A DNA stretch of 7,510 bases from Bacillota bacterium (GTDB taxonomy: Bacteria > Bacillota_I > Bacilli_A > RFN20 > CAG-826): positions 1 to 7,510 of the forward strand of contig JAEWUY010000107.1 in assembly GCA_023396795.1 (NCBI GenBank), given 5' to 3'. Below the pieces are notes generated by a model. That model did no database searches. It was given only the letters and a program-made list of their open reading frames with translations, and had not been told where the DNA came from. The position numbers were made by a program, and so were the translations under genes. Position 1 is the stretch's first letter; every line of letters begins with the position of its first letter. Shown in pieces: positions 6,461-7,510 of this stretch.

Positions 6461-6489
6461 TTTGACCATATTATTTGTAAAATAAGATT

Positions 6490-7011
6490 ATGAATCAACG
6501 TTTAGTTCCTTTTTGTGTGGCGAAAAGCATTTACGACATCGCGCCAACTTTTTTTCAGAAATATCACATCACGACCTTATTCGTTGATCTTGATAATACT
6601 CTTGATGCTTTTCATCAATCTCTGCCAAGTCAAAGAGCGTTAGAACTTAAAAAAAGGCTCGCAGAAATTGGCATAGAAATAATTGTTGTTTCCAACAATA
6701 CGTCCAAACGTGTCTCCAAATACGCCCAGGCTCTCGGTGTCCGCTTCGTTGGTTCGCTTAAAAAACCATTTTCCTTTAAACTAAAAAAGTTTATTAAACG
6801 TTTAAATATCGACGTGAATACAGCAATGATGATTGGAGATCAAATTATCACAGATGTTATTTGTGGAAACGGAGCGGGCTTGCGAGTTATCCTTACCGAA
6901 AAGTTAGTAGGCGAAGATCAGTGGACAACTCGAATTAATCGCGTGTTTGATCAACCGCGATACGAAAAAATGAAAAAACAAAATCTTTTAATCAGCTGGG
7001 AGGAAAAATAA
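6490..7011 (+). CDS. yqeG: YqeG family HAD-type phosphatase
   Basis: This 173-residue protein belongs to the YqeG subfamily of haloacid-dehalogenase-like hydrolases (subfamily IIIA), predicted phosphatases with unknown substrate. Motif I is FVDLDNTL with Asp33 (nucleophile) and Asp35. Motif II is VVSNN with Ser68. The motif III lysine is Lys91 or Lys92 before Pro93 (KKP). Motif IV is IGDQIITD with Asp117 and Asp122. All catalytic positions are therefore present. The N-terminus (RLVPFCVAKSIYDIAP) aligns with the start of Bacillus YqeG, and an in-frame TAA lies just upstream (6478-6480), so the ATG is secure. No Shine-Dalgarno sequence precedes it (TGTAAAATAAGATT). The last bases overlap the start of yqeH as TAATG. 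The yqeG-yqeH order is conserved in Firmicutes, often leading into aroE, yhbY and nadD, which suggests a link to ribosome assembly. That link is inference. Confidence 0.93.
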   Translation: MNQRLVPFCVAKSIYDIAPTFFQKYHITTLFVDLDNTLDAFHQSLPSQRALELKKRLAEIGIEIIVVSNNTSKRVSKYAQALGVRFVGSLKKPFSFKLKKFIKRLNIDVNTAMMIGDQIITDVICGNGAGLRVILTEKLVGEDQWTTRINRVFDQPRYEKMKKQNLLISWEEK

Positions 7012-7510
7012 TGGCTAAGCTAAATATTATTCGTCGGTGCTATTCTTGTGGGGTCGTTTTGCAAAGCAAGGACCGTCAAAAAGACGGCTATGTTGAAAAA
7101 GAATTATTGCAAGATTTGTCCAAAGGCGTACTATTTTGCCAAAAATGTTTTCATAGCGAAAAATATAATCTTTCGCCAAAAGAATCTAGTCTTGATCATG
7201 AATTTTTCACCCTTGTTGCCGATGCCCAAGCCACAGACGCCTTAATTGTTTATGTTATAAATCTTTTTTCGTTTGAAGCCGGATTTATTCGTGCTTTGAA
7301 TCAATGGTTATCGGGTTTAGATATTTTAGTTATCGCCAATAAACGCGACATTATGCCTTCGGAAATCGATGATGAACAACTTAAAGAATATGTCGCTCAT
7401 CGACTGAGAGTCGAAAAGCTTAAAGTTCTTGATGTCAAACTCGTTAGTGCTTCAGAAAATTACAATATACGCGAATTAATCGACACAATTAAAGAACTAC
7501 GTCGAAGAAG
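7011..7510 (+). CDS. yqeH: Ribosome biogenesis GTPase YqeH, N-terminal part (3' end outside window)
   Basis: YqeH is a circularly permuted GTPase needed for assembly of the 30S subunit in Bacillus. The frame opens at the ATG overlapping the yqeG stop (TAATG), with GGGAGGA six bases upstream inside yqeG, and stays open to the window edge. It gives 166 residues of an expected 360-370. The N-terminal zinc finger is intact: Cys10 and Cys13 (CYSC), Cys43 and Cys46 (CQKC). In circularly permuted order the G4 motif comes first, as NKRD at 110-113, then G5 as SAS at 147-149. The G1 P-loop and G2/G3 should lie just past the edge, after RELIDTIKELRRR. The segment before G4, usually VDIFDFxGS, reads INLFSFEAG here, an unusual variant. 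Another reading frame in 7048-7245 is a shadow of this gene. Confidence 0.93.
   Translation, partial: MAKLNIIRRCYSCGVVLQSKDRQKDGYVEKELLQDLSKGVLFCQKCFHSEKYNLSPKESSLDHEFFTLVADAQATDALIVYVINLFSFEAGFIRALNQWLSGLDILVIANKRDIMPSEIDDEQLKEYVAHRLRVEKLKVLDVKLVSASENYNIRELIDTIKELRRR

Noticed and set aside
7048..7245. A 65-codon plus-strand frame near the right edge
   Set aside because: It is out of frame with yqeH, whose zinc finger and NKRD motif read through the same bases.
1..7510. Search for a novel multi-gene system, mobile element, CRISPR array or riboswitch
   Set aside because: All genes but one belong to conserved housekeeping families, the intergenic gaps are short, and no repeat array, transposase, integrase or structured leader was found.

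Overview
The window is about 7.5 kb of AT-rich chromosomal DNA from a low-GC Gram-positive (Firmicutes) bacterium. The gene content is ordinary housekeeping. Three things point to a deep-branching Bacilli, Erysipelotrichia or Mollicutes-related lineage: the divergent plsY / parE-parC arrangement known from Bacillus relatives, the UPF0154 (YneF) protein, and the yqeG-yqeH pair. The AT-rich codon use and the GGTNAGR form of the PlsY motif fit the same lineage. That placement is inference. All seven visible stop codons are TAA, and the long genes encode Trp with TGG and contain no in-frame TGA, so the standard bacterial code applies to what is seen here.

Layout. (1) Positions 1-508, plus strand: the 3' part of efp (elongation factor P), then yneF, a small single-pass membrane protein. 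A strong intrinsic terminator follows at 531-560. (2) Positions 561-758: about 200 bp without a credible gene, holding one 8-bp inverted repeat. (3) Positions 759-1472, minus strand: plsY, the acyl-phosphate:glycerol-3-phosphate acyltransferase, convergent with yneF. (4) Positions 1473-1575: a compact divergent control region with a promoter in each direction and an 18-bp palindrome positioned to affect both. (5) Positions 1576-6116, plus strand: parE-parC, both topoisomerase IV subunits, joined by a TAATG stop/start overlap. (6) Positions 6137-6397, minus strand: an unrecognised 86-residue membrane protein. Its only good promoter lies so close to the start codon that the mRNA should be leaderless. 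(7) Positions 6398-6489: a second divergent promoter region. (8) Positions 6490-7510, plus strand: yqeG (HAD-type phosphatase) and the first part of yqeH (circularly permuted ribosome-assembly GTPase), again with a TAATG overlap.

How the genes work together: efp and yqeH serve translation and ribosome assembly. plsY starts membrane phospholipid synthesis. parE-parC separate replicated chromosomes. I see no mobile element, CRISPR array, defence system, tRNA or rRNA. I do not find a new multi-gene system. The observations most worth a second look are a possible sliding-clamp-binding peptide at the end of an acidic ParC tail, the palindrome shared by the plsY and parE promoters, and the apparent leaderless start of the 86-residue membrane protein.
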